DNA from: Bacillus timonensis
GTDB taxonomy: Bacteria > Bacillota > Bacilli > Bacillales > Bacillaceae_L
Reading direction: 5' to 3'
DNA: 64,000 nt
Assembly (NCBI RefSeq): GCF_004799755.1
Contig: NZ_SLUB01000009.1
Location: forward strand, 62,001-126,000
How positions within the stretch are numbered: the stretch's first letter is position 1; every line of letters starts with the position of its first letter. The notes under the pieces are model-generated. The model saw nothing but the letters and a program-made list of their open reading frames with translations, ran no database searches and was not told the DNA's origin. A program made the position numbers and the translations under genes. This document shows positions 25,942-34,235 of the stretch, piece by piece.

Positions 25942-26369
25942 GCTAATTCCTCCTTTGTTTTTAATCATCAGGTCACGATTTCTTAGTTATAGAAAGCGTT
26001 TACTAACAGTTGTAACTCAAGGACTCTATTGTTAACCTGCATTTCTACTTTCTCAACCACCTGACAATATTAATGTACTATTTACATAGGGGTAATACTA
26101 TAAACTAACGTGCTTTGTTGTATTATAAAAGATAATATATTGCTTTTTCTTCACTTTTTTTAAAGAATTCTAAAGAGATTTGTTGGATATTAGAAACATT
26201 TTATACCATAACCGACAAATATAAGCGCTTTACAAACCAAATCCCTTCATGTTTATGGCCGAATTAAAACTATAATTATATTGTTATCACCATATAAAAA
26301 ATACATTATATTGTTATTGAGGTTAAAAACCCAAGCTATACTTATCCATTACAAATGCTTTTAAACGCA
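25942..26369 (-). promoter_or_regulatory. Regulatory region of the dioxygenase pair: cre-like site and TTGYT motifs
   Basis: About 430 bases upstream of paralogue 2. AGAAAGCGTTTACT at 25989-26002 matches the catabolite-responsive element (cre, TGWAANCGNTNWCA) at all but the outermost positions. Further out are AT-rich motifs GATAATATATTGCTTTTTC (26131-26149), TATAATTATATTGTTATC (26271-26288) and ATTATATTGTTATTG (26305-26319); the last two are spaced 30 bases. Similar motifs precede the AraC gene and the ABC transporter. CcpA and AraC control are inferred. Confidence 0.45.
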
Positions 26370-26412
26370 AAAAAGAGATACCGAGATCCACGTCTTGATC
26401 TCTTAGTATCTC
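26370..26412 (-). terminator. Terminator of the MFS symporter gene
   Basis: Minus-strand GAGATACTAAGAGATC / GATCTCGGTATCTC hairpin followed by TTTTTTGCG. Confidence 0.85.
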
Positions 26413-26423
26413 TTCTAAAATTT

Positions 26424-27689
26424 TTAGATAACTTTCTCATTAAGTTCCAATTCTTTTTCTTCCTTTTTCTTAACTGATTCCGATCCTTGTTTCGAATTTT
26501 TAAAGAAGAAAAAGAATACTACTGCCACAACGCTCGCAATTACACCTGGATAAAACCAAAATACTTGCCATTGTTCCAAAGCTCGTGCTCCTTGATTCGT
26601 TACTGTTTGATTAAACAGCTCTCCGGCTAAAAAAGAACCGACAAGCATTCCAATTCCTTGCGTAAACATGATAATTAGCCCTTGCGCTTGTCCCTTTATT
26701 TTTTCATCTGCTACCGAATCCGTGTAAAGATATCCTGTTACGAAGAAAAAATCCCAACAAAGTCCATGCAATGCAATCCCAATATAAATCATGCTAATCA
26801 TTGCATCAGGTGCTCCTACAGAGAACAATGTCATTCTTAGTACCCATGCCAGCATTCCAATAAAAAACATCCATTTGTAGCCTAATCGTTTAAAAAAGAA
26901 AGGAATCAGCAGCATAAAAACAACTTCAGAAAACTGGCCAATTGTCATAAAAGATGATACGTTTTCAATCCCAGCGTCACCAACAAAGACGGAGGCAAAA
27001 GAAATATAAGCTGCGTGATCAATAAATAGTACGGTCGTGCAAATGATAAAGACTAAATAGTAACGATCCTTCAATAGCTTAAATGCATCAAGACATAATG
27101 CATCCCGAAAGGAAAACGGTTTCCCTTTACCTGGTGCAGGAGTGTTCGGTAAAGTAAAGCTATATATTCCAAGTATAATAGACATGATGGCACCTACATA
27201 AAAGGCGGATGGACTACCTGAAAGCCCGAGACTGCCAACGAGAATACCTGCTGCAATAAAACCAACGGTTCCACATACACGGATAACCGGAAAATATTTT
27301 ACAGAGTTCTTCACATTGCTCATGCTTATATTATTGGTTAAGGAATAAGTTGGATTAAATAAAAGCATGTACAGAGACATGAATAAGATAAAGGCTGTCC
27401 CATTTTCCTCATGTATTTGTACTGGGAGTAACCATAATAAAATAGAACCAATGAGGTTCACAAGACCTAACACTTTTTGTGAAGAGATAAAGCGGTCAGT
27501 AATCATCCCTAAAAATACAGGGGAAATAATAGCCGCAATTCCACCAACCGCAAAAGCAGTTCCTATTATAGAAGACATCCCATTTTCACTAAGAATTAAT
27601 CCCAAAGTAGCAAACCATGATCCTAACACAAAATATTGAAGGAACATCATGGTTGAAAGACGTGAAATAACGAAAGAGTTCATTTGCAT
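26424..27689 (-). CDS. MFS transporter, nucleoside:H+ symporter (NupG)-like
   Basis: 421 residues from ATG 27689 (GGGGGA 8 bases upstream), giving a normal MFS length; the longer frame adds 29 non-hydrophobic residues. About 12 membrane segments. The N-terminus ISRLSTMMFLQYFVLGSWFA and LFNPTYSLTNNISMSN in the third/fourth helix region resemble NupG/XapB-type nucleoside symporters. Such proteins import nucleosides or related sugars. It is transcribed with the dioxygenase genes in the same direction but terminated separately; a likely uptake protein for the pathway's substrate. Confidence 0.82.
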   Translation of the reverse strand: MQMNSFVISRLSTMMFLQYFVLGSWFATLGLILSENGMSSIIGTAFAVGGIAAIISPVFLGMITDRFISSQKVLGLVNLIGSILLWLLPVQIHEENGTAFILFMSLYMLLFNPTYSLTNNISMSNVKNSVKYFPVIRVCGTVGFIAAGILVGSLGLSGSPSAFYVGAIMSIILGIYSFTLPNTPAPGKGKPFSFRDALCLDAFKLLKDRYYLVFIICTTVLFIDHAAYISFASVFVGDAGIENVSSFMTIGQFSEVVFMLLIPFFFKRLGYKWMFFIGMLAWVLRMTLFSVGAPDAMISMIYIGIALHGLCWDFFFVTGYLYTDSVADEKIKGQAQGLIIMFTQGIGMLVGSFLAGELFNQTVTNQGARALEQWQVFWFYPGVIASVVAVVFFFFFKNSKQGSESVKKKEEKELELNEKVI

Positions 27690-27805
27690 TTTATTTTCCC
27701 CCCGCTGCCTGATTAAACATTTCAATAAATTCCTTTCAATTACGTAAAAACGCGAAAACACTTTTATCTCGGTCAAGACCCGTTTATTTTCTTTCTATTT
27801 TCAAT

Positions 27806-28019
27806 GTCAATCACTCTCTGTGTCCTTTAGCAACTCCCGATAATCCGTGTAAACCTTTCCATTTTTATTAAAAGTTTCAGCAGACTTTTTGCATTCTGTT
27901 TATTTCCACTACAAAACGCGTCTACTTCTACCTTTTCACCTAACTTCATTAAAGCTGGAAAGTGTTTTTGCATCGCAATGACACCACAGCCAATTATCCC
28001 AACATTTAATTTTCGCATA
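27806..28019 (-). pseudogene. Remnant of a Gfo/Idh/MocA oxidoreductase gene
   Basis: From ATG 28019 (GGAGGT upstream) the frame begins like an NAD-binding oxidoreductase: MRKLNVGIIGCGVIAMQKHF, then LGEKVEVDAFC. After a frameshift it continues in another frame as VYTDYRELLKDTES, the next conserved element (VYTDYxELL), and stops near 27806. The remaining about 250 residues are gone. The intact start with a good ribosome binding site shows the cluster once included a sugar or inositol dehydrogenase-like enzyme. Confidence 0.7.
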
Positions 28020-28314
28020 ATACCTCCGAAAATTTGTAGAATTCTTATTAAACGCTTACAATCATGATAAAAATTCAATTAATTAATCATCAACGTTGTT
28101 TAATGATAATATTTTCATAGTGTTAATACTATTAAATATTGTGCTCTATTTTCAATAAAACTATAATATCTTGCTTTTTATACTCAAAAAACTCTTCAAA
28201 AACCGATTATTTGCTACTATGGATGGAAGAAGAGGTATAAAATATATAAAAATATAATATCTTGCTTATTTGGTTATTAAACTAAGAAATTAATTTAAAG
28301 GAAGTAGACAGATA
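28020..28314. promoter_or_regulatory. Divergent promoter region of the AraC gene with cre-like site
   Basis: About 295 bases. TGTAAGCGTTTAAT (minus strand, 28049-28062) resembles a cre site with mismatches only at the last two positions. Three similar motifs follow on the plus strand: ATAATATCTTGCTTTTTA (28163-28180), GATTATTTGCTACTA (28205-28219), TATAATATCTTGCTTATT (28253-28270). They resemble motifs in front of the dioxygenase and ABC operons, so AraC binding is a reasonable inference. Confidence 0.45.
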
Positions 28315-29196
28315 ATGGAGAACACTACTAAAGAAATGGAATTATATTTACAACAACCATTAACGTTTATCACCCCTCCTGTCCTAGCATATGCTGGTCA
28401 GGTTAGAGGAAATCCCAATTGGAACTTTCCTAGCCATAAACATGATGATTTATCTGAAATGATTTATATTCGTAGTGGTGAAGGAACCTTTTTGATTAAC
28501 AATCAACTCTATACAGCTAATGAAGGAGATATCCTTATTTACAATTCGGGAGTCATCCATGAGGAACATTCAAATCCAATGAATCCTCTTGAGACATTCT
28601 TTTGTGGGATTACCAATGTAGCGATAAAACATTTAGATAAACTTTGCATTACTCCGTTAGATATTGAGCCAGTAATTCGCAAAAATAAATATTCCGATCT
28701 CATTGGAACTTATTTTTCGACAATATTCGAAGAATCGTCCCTTCAAGATACGAACTATCAAACCCTTTGTAAGGGTTTACTCATGTCCTCTATTGCTTTA
28801 ATTCACAGGGCGATTCAATCGAAGCATGTGAAGAATGAAAGCACCGAGACCAATCAATTGGCCATACGAATAAAAGAATTTATTGATAAAAACTATAAAA
28901 CAAATATAAAACTTGAGGACATTGCAGATGAACTCTTTATCAACAAATATTACTTATCCCATGTTTTTAAAGAGCATATGCAAATCTCTCCTATTAATTA
29001 CTTAATTAACCGACGTATAGGAGAGGCCAAAAACATGTTGGTATCAACAGAATTAAAAGTAGGAGAAATCGCAAAAATTTTAGGGTATGAGAACCCTAAT
29101 TATTTTTCTCTTCTATTTAAGAAAACTACAGGGGAAACACCGAGACAATTTAAAGAAAACCATAAGAAAAATCTTTACTATAATAAGAAAACATAG
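28315..29196 (+). CDS. AraC family transcriptional regulator with cupin sensor domain
   Basis: 293 residues. The N-terminal cupin/AraC ligand domain (about 25-120) shows FPSHKHDDLSEMIYIRSGEG and NEGDILIYNSGVIHEEHS. The C-terminal double HTH (about 190-285) shows TNIKLEDIADELFINKYYLS and the signature KVGEIAKILGYENPNYFSLL. AraC proteins of this type sense a sugar or small metabolite and activate nearby uptake and catabolic genes. Divergent from the MFS/dioxygenase side and upstream of dioxygenase 3, so it is the probable regulator of the cluster. Ribosome binding site AAAGGAAG. Confidence 0.9.
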   Translation: MENTTKEMELYLQQPLTFITPPVLAYAGQVRGNPNWNFPSHKHDDLSEMIYIRSGEGTFLINNQLYTANEGDILIYNSGVIHEEHSNPMNPLETFFCGITNVAIKHLDKLCITPLDIEPVIRKNKYSDLIGTYFSTIFEESSLQDTNYQTLCKGLLMSSIALIHRAIQSKHVKNESTETNQLAIRIKEFIDKNYKTNIKLEDIADELFINKYYLSHVFKEHMQISPINYLINRRIGEAKNMLVSTELKVGEIAKILGYENPNYFSLLFKKTTGETPRQFKENHKKNLYYNKKT

Positions 29197-29230
29197 ACCA
29201 AGGACTTCTCCACTGAATCGTTATGCACAC

Positions 29231-29260
29231 AAAAAAAGCTGCTAAGTACGCAGCTTTTTT
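29231..29260 (+). terminator. Terminator between the AraC gene and dioxygenase 3
   Basis: AAAAAAAGCTGC .. GCAGCTTTTTT, symmetrical, so it can stop both converging transcripts. Confidence 0.88.
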
Positions 29261-29307
29261 GAGTTTCAATTAGAAAGAAAAGAATAGAAGCGACTCAATT
29301 TCTTTCA

Positions 29308-30231
29308 TTACCATTTCTTTAAACCTAATAGTTTCTCTCCTAATTCAGTAAGTTCTGCTCTTTTATATTTTACTTGTTCCCAATTACGAGGATCCCCTGG
29401 GAATGCCGCTCCCTCAGGTTTAATTCTCTCGCTCCAGGAATGAATCCTAGTATCTCTCAATTCTTCATTATTTTCCTGTGCTGGGAACATGGAGATATAT
29501 TGAGCCAATCGTGGCTTATCCGAATGATTTGGACGAATCCCATGAGGCTGCATCGCGTTAAAGATAAGTAAATCTCCCGCTTTTGTCACTACTTTAGTTG
29601 GCGTAAAGCCTTTCGTATCCGGTTTATACGGGTCTCTATCTGCTGGCTGTGTTTTTACCCAGTCATCAAACGTTCTGTAAAGCTCAGGGATACACTGGAA
29701 TCCACCCATCTCTTCTGTGGTATCACATAAGGATAATACTCCTTGAACATTGACTGGTTTTGGATCCAACGAGGAATCGACATCCCAATGGATAAAACCT
29801 TTATATTCATGGCCAGGACGGATTGGTAGATTTAGATTACAACGGTCAATGCTCACCCAAAGTTTTTCTATTCCCCAGATATCAACAAACGCATTATAAA
29901 CTTTTTCATACATGCGGTTATCCCAAAGGTACTGATGATTATATAATTCAACCATTCCAGTATTCATTAACTCTTTCATTGCCATTTCACGGCGTGGTGC
30001 TGTGTACCAAGTTGATGAATCATTAGGGTCTTTTTCTTCAAACTCCCAGATCAAATTCACTAAGCGATCAATGTGCTCCTTTGGAACGGCATCGCGAATA
30101 ATGACATACCCATTTTCCTTCCAAAACTTCCAATTTTCTTCACTTAATACACGAAGCGGTTCATTATTACGGCGTTCGTTTAACGGTGTTTGAATTTCTA
30201 AAATATTATTTAATTTCTTTTCAGCTTTCAT
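29308..30231 (-). CDS. Phytanoyl-CoA dioxygenase (PhyH) family protein, paralogue 3
   Basis: 307 residues, near-identical to paralogue 1 (same HWDVDSSLDPKPVN iron motif, AMQPHGIRPNHSDK, and C-terminal LGEKLLGLKKW). It is the fourth cistron after the ABC transporter genes (44 bases after the substrate-binding protein), with AAGGAGGAG as ribosome binding site. The copy inside the transporter operon strongly suggests that the enzyme acts on the imported compound. Which compound is not inferable; 2-oxoglutarate, O2 and Fe(II) are the expected co-reactants. Confidence 0.9.
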   Translation of the reverse strand: MKAEKKLNNILEIQTPLNERRNNEPLRVLSEENWKFWKENGYVIIRDAVPKEHIDRLVNLIWEFEEKDPNDSSTWYTAPRREMAMKELMNTGMVELYNHQYLWDNRMYEKVYNAFVDIWGIEKLWVSIDRCNLNLPIRPGHEYKGFIHWDVDSSLDPKPVNVQGVLSLCDTTEEMGGFQCIPELYRTFDDWVKTQPADRDPYKPDTKGFTPTKVVTKAGDLLIFNAMQPHGIRPNHSDKPRLAQYISMFPAQENNEELRDTRIHSWSERIKPEGAAFPGDPRNWEQVKYKRAELTELGEKLLGLKKW

Positions 30232-30275
30232 TTAGTACTCCTCCTTATATTCCTTTTTATAACTTAAGGATTTTA

Positions 30276-31220
30276 TTACTTAAATTGATTTAAATTTTCT
30301 TTTGTTACCAATTGGAACGGTATCATATTATCTTTTTCAACTGATTCTCCCTTTGCTGCTTTAAACGCTACATCAACTGCCATTTTCCCTTGCGCATCCA
30401 CATCCTGAAAGACAGTAGCGGCTAACTCACCAGCTTCAATAGAATTTAGTGCGTCCGGAATGGCATCGATTCCAAGTACTTTGATCTCGTTTAATTTTCC
30501 AGCAGCACTTATCGCTTTGATTGCACCTAATGCCATTTCATCATTTTGTGCAATAATTGCATCTAGTTCTTGCGATTGTAGCCAGTTTTCGGTTAAAGAT
30601 AGTGCTTCCTCTCTTGAGAAATTTGCCGTCTGGTCTGCAGCAATCTCTATATCAGGGTAGTCTTTTAACACTTCCATGATTCCTGCTGTTCTATTGACCT
30701 CTGCTGAATTCCCGTTTGGTCCGCGAATAATACCTATTGTTCCTTTACCTTCCAATAATTCTGCTGCATGCTTCATCTCAATTATCCCAGCCTCTACATC
30801 GTCTGAGCCAACATGTGCTGTCAATTTATCTATATTCGAAACCGTTGCTAGAACAGTAATAATCGGAATGTTTGCTGCCGCAGCCTTTTCTGCAACTGCT
30901 GCACTTCCATCTTTATCAGCCGGATTTAAAATGATGGCATCCACCTGTTGATTAATGAGATTTTCAACCTGACTAACTTGATTTTCAGCCTTACCTTCGC
31001 CATCTGATTCTATTAATTCAGCCCCAGCTGATTCAGCATACTTTCTAATTGAATCTTGCAAATTAACAATATATTCATTTTGTAGGTTTTGATATAAAAC
31101 TCCGATCTTCACCTTTCCTTCTGCTGCTCCACTAACCTTTTCTTCTGTATTACCAGCACATCCACTTAATATCCCCAGAAACATTAGCAACACGAATGCT
31201 ATTCCCTTTACCTTTTTCAT
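30276..31220 (-). CDS. Sugar ABC transporter substrate-binding lipoprotein (RbsB-like)
   Basis: 314 residues. Lipoprotein signal peptide with lipobox LSGC at residues 18-21, then two periplasmic-binding-protein-I lobes: VKIGVLYQNLQNEYIVNL, QQVDAIILNPADKDGSAAVA, AIIAQNDEMALGAIKAI and VLGIDAIPDALNSIEAGELA, all typical for ribose/xylose-type binders. It captures the substrate outside the membrane and delivers it to the permease 28 bases upstream in the operon. Confidence 0.93.
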   Translation of the reverse strand: MKKVKGIAFVLLMFLGILSGCAGNTEEKVSGAAEGKVKIGVLYQNLQNEYIVNLQDSIRKYAESAGAELIESDGEGKAENQVSQVENLINQQVDAIILNPADKDGSAAVAEKAAAANIPIITVLATVSNIDKLTAHVGSDDVEAGIIEMKHAAELLEGKGTIGIIRGPNGNSAEVNRTAGIMEVLKDYPDIEIAADQTANFSREEALSLTENWLQSQELDAIIAQNDEMALGAIKAISAAGKLNEIKVLGIDAIPDALNSIEAGELAATVFQDVDAQGKMAVDVAFKAAKGESVEKDNMIPFQLVTKENLNQFK

Positions 31221-31248
31221 ATCCCCACTCCTATAGATTTATTTATTT

Positions 31249-32253
31249 TCAATGATTGTTTTTTCTATCAAGAAGTACTGCAATAACGATAATTGCCCCT
31301 TTTAAAATTTGCTGATAGTAGGAAGAAACATTTAGCAAGTCGAGTCCATTATTCATTACACCAATAATTAATACACCCATAAGTGTTCCAACAATGCTGC
31401 CCACTCCACCAAAAAGACTTGTTCCTCCAATAACAACTGCTGCAATAGCGTCAAGTTCATAGCCCTGACCTAACACTGGCGAACCTGACATGATCCGAGA
31501 GGATAGAATCATTCCTCCGATGCCGGCTAATAATCCAGCAATCGCGTATACACCAATCTTGACTGAAGTTACATTAATACCTGATAATCTCGCAGACTGT
31601 TCATTCCCACCAGTTGCAAAAACATGTCTTCCAAATACAGTAAATCTAAGAAGAAAAATCCCTACGATGGCTATGAAATTGAATACAATTATAGGAATTG
31701 GAAGGCCAATTATGTGACCGCTTCCAATATTGTTAAAAGAATTACTTAGTCCGATAACTGGGCGACCATCCGTATATACCATCGCCAAGCCTCTAGCTGC
31801 AGTCATCATTCCTAAAGTAGCAATAAATGGAGCTACCTTCCACTTTGCAACTAAGACACCATTAACGATTCCACAAGCTAAACCAACGGTTATTCCGGCG
31901 AGAATTGGTATGATAATAGAATAACCACTGTCCGCCTGGGCAAAGCTTGCAGCAACAACTGCTGATAGTGCCATTATCGATCCGACAGATAGGTCAATAC
32001 CTCCCGTAATAATTACGAATGACATTCCAATAGAAACAATACCGATAATGGATACTTGCCGTAATATATTAATCATATTTGTAGAAGTCAAAAATGAATC
32101 AGATGTGATAGATAAAACGATAAATAGAATTGCAAAAGCCATATAAATTCCGTATTTAGCAATAAAGTTACCCTTACTTACTGTTTTCATTACTGAACGA
32201 GCATTAACCATATCCAGTCCATTCATTTTTGCAGCTGGTTTTTGAACATTCAT
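31249..32253 (-). CDS. Sugar ABC transporter permease (RbsC-like)
   Basis: 334 residues from ATG 32253, which overlaps the ATPase stop codon as ATGA; the longer open frame would lie inside the ATPase gene. Eight to ten hydrophobic segments and the family motif GGIDLSVGSIMALSAVVAAS, plus AIAAVVIGGTSLFGGVGSIVG near the end, as in RbsC/AraH permeases. Forms the membrane channel of the transporter. Confidence 0.92.
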   Translation of the reverse strand: MNVQKPAAKMNGLDMVNARSVMKTVSKGNFIAKYGIYMAFAILFIVLSITSDSFLTSTNMINILRQVSIIGIVSIGMSFVIITGGIDLSVGSIMALSAVVAASFAQADSGYSIIIPILAGITVGLACGIVNGVLVAKWKVAPFIATLGMMTAARGLAMVYTDGRPVIGLSNSFNNIGSGHIIGLPIPIIVFNFIAIVGIFLLRFTVFGRHVFATGGNEQSARLSGINVTSVKIGVYAIAGLLAGIGGMILSSRIMSGSPVLGQGYELDAIAAVVIGGTSLFGGVGSIVGTLMGVLIIGVMNNGLDLLNVSSYYQQILKGAIIVIAVLLDRKNNH

Positions 32254-33773
32254 CCGACCTTTTCTCCCTTCGTCATTCCCGCACAGCACGCCATAACTTT
32301 TTCTTGGTCAAATTCTTCTCGGAGAAATTCTCCAGTCTTTACTCCCTCACACATGACCATGATCCGGTCACAGATCCCAAACAGCTCAGGCATTTCTGAA
32401 GAGATAACAATTACTGCCTTACCTAAACTAGCAAAATCGTAAATGATTTTATAAATTTCGGATTTGGCTCCGATATCAATGCCTCTAGTTGGTTCATCCA
32501 ATATTAAAATATCTGGCTTATTTAAAAGCCATTTAGCAATGACAATTTTTTGCTGATTTCCACCGCTTAGATTTTTTACCAACATGTTCCGATTAGGTGT
32601 TTTGATTTTAAATGATTTTATTTGTGCATCAACAGTACTGCTTTCTTTTTTTCTAGAAATAATATGGTTAAAAAAGGATAACTTCCTTAGGTACACTAAA
32701 CTAATATTATCTCTTACATTTCCAGCTAAATTTAGTCCTGTCTGTTTACGATCTTCTGTCACTAGTGCTATGCCATTCTTAATCGCTTCTGAGGGATGTT
32801 TATGAACCACCTTTCTTTGATTCATATGTATTTCTCCCGTTTGTGGAGGGTTAATCCCAAAAATACTTTCCACTAACTCCGTTCTTCCTGCACCTACAAG
32901 CCCTGCAATACCAAACACTTCACCTCGATGCATGGTAAAAGAGATATTTTCAAAACTACCCTTTCTTGTTAAATTTTTCACTTCCATAAATACTTCTTCC
33001 CTTTTGGAAGTTCTAGTTTGATAGACATCTTTTAACTCTCTGCCAACCATTAAGGAAATCAGCATGTCATGATTTAAATCCGTAGCTGGTTTACTATCGA
33101 TATAACACCCATCTCGTAAAATCGTAATATCATCTGCGATTTTAAAAATTTCGTCCATTTTATGAGAAATATATATGATTGACTTTCCTTGGGAAGTTAG
33201 CATTTTAATAATGCTAAACAGTTTTTCGACTTCTCTATCTGTAATGGCTGAAGTTGGTTCATCCATTACAATAATATCCGCATTATTAGAAACCGCTTTC
33301 ACAATTTCCACCATTTGTCTATCTGATACAGAAAGTGTGGACATCTTTACTTTCGTATCCAAGTCAATATTTAATCGTTGTAATAGCTCACGGGTGTCTT
33401 CATTTTGCTTCTTTTTGTTTATAATCCTACTTTTACCAATGCGGGGTTCTCTGCCAAGAAAGACATTTTCCGCAACAGTTAGTTCTGATACAAAGCTTAA
33501 CTCTTGGTGAATCATACTGATTCCATGATGTAGTGCCTCACTAGGACTGTTTAACACAATTTTTTCTCCTTTTAAAAAAAGTTCCCCCTCATCTGGTTGA
33601 TAAATTCCAGCTAGTATTTTCATCAGTGTAGATTTACCTGCGCCATTTTCCCCCATGAGTGCATGAACGCTTCCTTTTTTTACATTAAGTGAAACATGAT
33701 TTAGTGCTTTTACACCTGGAAATGACTTAGATATATTTTTCATTTCAAGTGCATACACATTTTTCTCTACCAC
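32250..33773 (-). CDS. Sugar ABC transporter ATP-binding protein (RbsA-like, double domain)
   Basis: 507 residues with two ABC cassettes as in RbsA/MglA. First: Walker A GENGAGKSTL, signature LSVSDRQMVEI, Walker B DIIVMDEPTS. Second: degenerate Walker A GLVGAGRTELVES, signature LSGGNQQKIVIAKWL, Walker B DILILDEPTRG. Start GTG at 33773 with AAGGGGTGA upstream; no nearer ATG gives the full first strand. First gene of the operon ATPase-permease-binding protein-dioxygenase 3. Confidence 0.92.
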   Translation of the reverse strand: MVEKNVYALEMKNISKSFPGVKALNHVSLNVKKGSVHALMGENGAGKSTLMKILAGIYQPDEGELFLKGEKIVLNSPSEALHHGISMIHQELSFVSELTVAENVFLGREPRIGKSRIINKKKQNEDTRELLQRLNIDLDTKVKMSTLSVSDRQMVEIVKAVSNNADIIVMDEPTSAITDREVEKLFSIIKMLTSQGKSIIYISHKMDEIFKIADDITILRDGCYIDSKPATDLNHDMLISLMVGRELKDVYQTRTSKREEVFMEVKNLTRKGSFENISFTMHRGEVFGIAGLVGAGRTELVESIFGINPPQTGEIHMNQRKVVHKHPSEAIKNGIALVTEDRKQTGLNLAGNVRDNISLVYLRKLSFFNHIISRKKESSTVDAQIKSFKIKTPNRNMLVKNLSGGNQQKIVIAKWLLNKPDILILDEPTRGIDIGAKSEIYKIIYDFASLGKAVIVISSEMPELFGICDRIMVMCEGVKTGEFLREEFDQEKVMACCAGMTKGEKVG

Positions 33774-33982
33774 CCCTAAACGTCACCCCTTCATTTAAGT
33801 AAGTTCTAATCAAAATTTTGATACTGTTCTGATTAGTTGAATAATACTATCGACATAGTGTTTATACAATTAAGATTCTTGCTATGTTCATTTAAAATCT
33901 CTATTATCTTGCTATTTGAGAGACTTTCTAAATAATTTGAATGGAAATGAGCATAGTAGTTCATATACTTGGAATTTAATAT
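33774..33982 (-). promoter_or_regulatory. Promoter region of the sugar ABC operon with paired TTGCT motifs
   Basis: GATTCTTGCTATGTT (33874-33888) and TATTATCTTGCTATTTG (33902-33918) place TTGCT exactly 30 bases apart (33879 and 33909), about 110-140 bases before the ATPase start. The motif resembles those upstream of the AraC gene and dioxygenase 2. An AraC-dimer site is a fair inference. Confidence 0.4.
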
Positions 33983-34016
33983 AAAAAAAAACCCCCGTTC
34001 TACATTCAAACGAGGA
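33983..34016 (-). terminator. Terminator downstream of the rRNA methyltransferase gene
   Basis: Minus-strand CCTCGTTTGAATGTAGAACGGGGG hairpin followed by nine T. Another imperfect hairpin (GCAGCAG/CTGCTGC, 34153-34190) lies closer to the gene. Confidence 0.7.
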
Positions 34017-34210
34017 TTTTCTCATAATATTATTGATGATTATTCTTTCATCATAATTTGCTTAATGTTTAAAAACCATTCCTCAAGAATTATAGCGTGA
34101 GGATGTTCAGGTTAAAAGTATTAAAATTAATAAATTAGTGGGGCAGCAAATAAATGCAGCAGACCTTCCTATTCTGGGCCTGCTGCATCTTTTAAAACTT
34201 TCTTCGAGAC

Positions 34211-34235
34211 GCACTCACAAGGTTTGAATAGTGAT
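34211..34235. repeat. Degenerate att-like motif after the rRNA methyltransferase stop codon (copy F)
   Basis: GCACTCACAAGGTTTGAATAGTGAT matches GCACTCCACATGGCTTGAGTAGTGAT of rlmCD fragment C with one gap and three substitutions. It is in direct orientation with copies A, B and C and touches the stop codon of the intact gene. Confidence 0.55.
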
